A stretch of DNA of 64,000 bases, from assembly GCA_961205875.1 (NCBI GenBank), contig OY540822.1, forward strand, positions 7,876,501 through 7,940,500, given 5' to 3'. A program made the position numbers and the translations under genes. A model generated the notes under the pieces. It was not told the DNA's origin and made no database searches. It saw only the letters and a list, made by a program, of their open reading frames with translations. This document shows, one piece after another, positions 61,021 through 64,000 of the stretch; within the stretch, counting starts at the first letter, position 1; every line of letters begins with the position of its first letter. This DNA comes from Sialis fuliginosa (lineage: Eukaryota; Arthropoda; Insecta; Megaloptera; Sialidae).

Positions 61021-61639
61021 ATGTCCGGTATCATAAAGAAGCTTAAATAGAGTTTTTGACAGATAGTTTCATGCAGGGCTTCGAACCGTTAGTTTTTTCG
61101 TTTCGGTTTTCGTTCCGGTTCGAGTAAAAAAATATATTTCGGTTCGATTCCGGTTATCGTTCCGAAAAAAATAACGGTTTTTCCGGTTTTTTCGGTTTTC
61201 GGTTCAGCTCCGAGTGATTAATTAAAAAAAAAATATTTGTATTAAAAATTTTTTGTCTACCATAATTTAGAACATTTAATGGTACTTGTATGATAGTCCG
61301 CACGACAATTGAAGTGGGAAAAAAGATCATGTTAACGCGCGTATTTTAACATGTACTGAACCGTAAAAACCGATATTTTTATTTCGGTTCTGTTCCGGTT
61401 TTCGTTCCGGCAAAAAATAACGGTTTTTCCGGTTTTCGGTTTTTGGTTCAGTTCCGGTTCGAAGCCCTGGTTTCATGCATTGGAAGTAAAAACAAATAAA
61501 GTATATTTACTAACCTTGAATAAAAACGGTAAAAACCAACTTACTGCGCATGCAAATATCTGTTAAAAACTCAAAGAGAACTGTCATATAAGTTTGATAC
61601 CTCATTTGAGAGTGCTAGTTAGCTAGCAAAGCTAGACAT
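61021..61639 (+). mobile_element. CCGGTAT-family MITE copy 4, split by a hAT insertion
   Basis: Starts ATGTCCGGTATCATAAAGAA. After the insertion it resumes with AACTGTCATATAAGTTTGAT, CTCATTTGAGAGTGCTAGTTAG and GCTAGACAT, matching the inner end of copies 1-3. The host sequence is interrupted at 61074-61477. Confidence 0.7.
61074..61469. mobile_element. hAT-type MITE (CAGGGCTTCGAACCG family), 396 bp, TSD gtttcatg
   Basis: CAGGGCTTCGAACCG and CGGTTCGAAGCCCTG are perfect inverted ends. The flanking 8-mers 61066-61073 and 61470-61477 are both gtttcatg. Inner sequence matches 27671-28029 (inverted), including TTAACATGTACTGAACCG. Inserted within a CCGGTAT MITE. Confidence 0.9.
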
Positions 61640-61808
61640 AAGATTGAGTTGATTCGATCTACGCTTTTTTGATATTAAGTAAAAAAAATGATAGCCCAAT
61701 TTAAAATTTACTTACAACATTTTTTTTTTTAATTTGATTTATACTTTAAAATACATTTTTTTTCGATTTGAGTATAATTACAGAACTTTGAATGGTGCCC
61801 ACTCTTTT

Positions 61809-62446
61809 TAAAGGGGCAGACCCAGTTAGAATTTTGAAAAAATCCATTTTTTTTTACATTTTCTCAAAGTAGAATATTTCAAAAGTATTCTCTGAAAATT
61901 TCAGACAAATAGACGATTCAGTGTAAGTTCCAAAATACATTTTTTATCTGCATGCGAATCGTACTCAAAACTTTAAACGCGTTTTTCTCGAAACCATATT
62001 TTCGAAGTCGGTGATCACTGTAACTTGAGAACGGCTATGCCGATCGTTTTGAAATTTTTCTCAGTTATTCTATACATAATTGTCCTCCGGATGAATGAAG
62101 GATTTTTTTTATAGCGGAAAATGCGAGTGAAATTTTAGTAAAATAAAGAACTTTAACTTTCAATATCCGCCATTTTGTATTTTTCGTTCATCCGGAGCAT
62201 TATGTCATTAGCTAATGATCCCTTTTGTTTTTTTTTATTTCAGATGATCTAGTGACGAGCAGCACTGATCACGGCAAAACACTTTTGCTGTATCCCACTT
62301 ATTTTTTAATATTTTGCTATAAAAAAATTACAATGTTTTCTGTAAATACATATCTTTCATGTGGAAAAACATTTGTTATTAATTATTTTAATGCGTGGCC
62401 AAAAAAAATCCTTTTTTGGAAGTCCAAACTGGGTCTGCCCCCTTAA
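61809..62446. mobile_element. TTAA-type inverted-repeat element, ~638 bp
   Basis: AAAGGGGCAGACCCAGTT at the left and AACTGGGTCTGCCCCCTTAA at the right. The left TTAA is altered (TTTAAA). Same style as 29358 (long A/T runs, TTTCGAAAA-like blocks) but different ends. A 73-codon frame inside (62225-62446) is not supported. Confidence 0.65.
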
Positions 62447-64000
62447 GTAAGGGTTATAAAATTTATATGTGTGGCTGTGTGTGTGTTTGTGTGTATTTAT
62501 GCCCTTTGACAGCGCGAGTGTAGAAATACTCATTTCCCACCCACGCTTTAGACCGCCTTAGACACCCACATTGAGACCAAGGCACGTCTCCAGACGGGAG
62601 TCTTAACACGTTCGTTGCATTACAATCCACTCGTGACTTGGCGATGAAAAGGGTAACATCAGACACCATGTGTCACTAACTAGTCAACATATATATAAAT
62701 ATATGTATATATACTCGTATATGAAATAAAAAATTATATGCAATATAAAATAGTAAATGAAATATTGATTGTAATCTAAACATTTTTGCCTTCCATTTAA
62801 CTTAACTTTTTTTTAATTTTATATTTTGCACTGTAAGCGAAATAACAAAAAAATGTTTTGTTTGAATATAAATGCGAAAACGAAAGCGAATTTTTTTTAA
62901 TGAAATAAATAATAAATAACCTCTTTAATTCTTCTTATAAAACCTTAGTTTGAATTCAATAAATTAAAAATATAAAATAAAATAAATCATCATAACTTGT
63001 TATAAAATTAATCAAAATATTAAAAATTAGTTATTAGTTCATATATTTGATAACACCCAATTTAATAACTATTTTTGAAGTAAGTACTAGTTAATAAAAG
63101 GGTTGCTTTCTGAAGCACACACCCTGTAGAAATTATTGGTGGTAGTTGCTAGTAGCCTTTACGGTGGATAAGAAGGCTTTTAGTTTATATAAGTTACAAT
63201 AGCAATCAAACATCGCTCTTTCTATGAGCGAATCGATTTTATTTTGTTTTAAAAAATTACGTTATACGTGAAAAAACTCACAAAGAGTAGGTAGGTATAT
63301 AAATTCAGCATTCTATCTTATCTTTGTCATATAGTTTATAGTGGGCCCTTGAGATTTCTGGCAACTCAATTCTTTCTATAGGAAGTTAGACAGCTAATCT
63401 TAGTCCAAAAGAATTGCGTTCCTCTCATCTTTGAAAAAGCATTAAATTCTAAAATATACCATACATTTAGTTACTGAATTCTGACTTCAAATTGAGAACA
63501 TGATTCTAATAATGTCAATGTAAGTAATTGTAATTGTAATTAAAATTGTACTTAAATACATATAAATGTAACATAATTATATTTTTAATGTATTTAAGTA
63601 ATTTTGTAAATGTATTTAAGAGCAAATACATTTTTTGTTAATGTACTTATAATTAAGTTATTGTACTTACGTACTTTTTCATAGCTCTACTAACATTTAC
63701 AAAGTTTAAATTTATCTCACAAATAAACTACCAGTGAAAAACTATATGAGGAAAATAATACAAATAAACAAACATAGAGAAAAACATAACCCAGTAAAGA
63801 ATTTTATTTAGTTTTGCCTCATAAATAAAAAGTCGACAAATTTTAAACGACAGTAAATCCTACCTATTTCTACAGCGACAGACTAAACATTTACAAATGT
63901 TAACCCTTTATATACAACCACTGATAATGCATCAGAATAGAGCTAGTTTCACCTATCCTAGATTGTAATAGAAGTTCCATTAAACTTCCAAGACAGGTAA
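62447..64000. other. No gene recognised; short GT simple repeat
   Basis: 62465-62495 is a (GT)n-like run. 62500-62690 is GC-richer unique sequence without a clear frame. 63510-63680 is a low-complexity block of AAGTA/TGTAATT repeats, similar in style to 4070-4240 in an esterase intron. Confidence 0.4.

Overview
The window is AT-rich, intron-containing eukaryotic DNA from an insect, possibly a hemipteran. The evidence is GT-AG splice sites, a spliced esterase of an insect-like type, and copies of the dispersed repeat widespread in insects that starts CTAGCTGTTACCCGCGAC and ends in GACAGACAG. There are no operons, ribosome binding sites, rRNA or tRNA genes that I can support, and very little of the 64 kb codes for protein.

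Genes. (1) At 1293-4999 on the minus strand, seven consecutive exons join in frame into the first ~463 residues of a secreted carboxylesterase-family protein. The C-terminal exon or exons, with the catalytic His, lie beyond the left edge. The nucleophile serine is present (GHSSG), but the usual oxyanion-hole HGGG is replaced by DGED, so catalysis is doubtful. (2) At 31076-31544 on the plus strand is a first coding exon with a signal peptide and a domain resembling the agrin N-terminal (NtA) domain, ending at a strong splice donor. A GC-richer block just upstream is its probable promoter or 5' UTR. (3) Weaker single exons or ORFs lie at 7214-7279 (+), 10738-10889 (-), 34913-35119 (-), 41741-41992 (-), 42049-42164 (+) and 49220-49486 (+); I cannot name any of them.

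Mobile DNA dominates. Eight non-autonomous elements end in short inverted repeats and carry 8-bp target duplications (seven perfect), as expected for hAT: 513-799, 5908-6623, 9404-9587, 14238-14484, 17085-17901, 27671-28029, 53866-54513 and 61074-61469. TA-flanked elements of Tc1/mariner/pogo type include two 853-bp foldbacks (22315, 38458), an 889-bp foldback (47229), a pair at 18778/54763, one at 15020, one filling most of an esterase intron (4491-4727), and two opposed Tigger-like copies (55651, 56764) that still encode a transposase C-terminus with a PCNA-binding-type motif. Three elements end in TTAA (29358, 41063, 61809). Another family with CCGGTAT termini has four near-complete copies, three with a similar open frame; one copy is split by a hAT element.

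RNA. A foldback with 51-bp arms at 29202-29350 holds, on the minus strand, the conserved parts of a hammerhead ribozyme of the kind found in Penelope-like retroelements; a more decayed copy lies at 31921-31960. These, the nested and intron-filling insertions, and a ~160-bp dimeric repeat found at three loci are the most unusual things in the window. The remaining stretches are low-complexity, AT-rich intergenic or intronic sequence.
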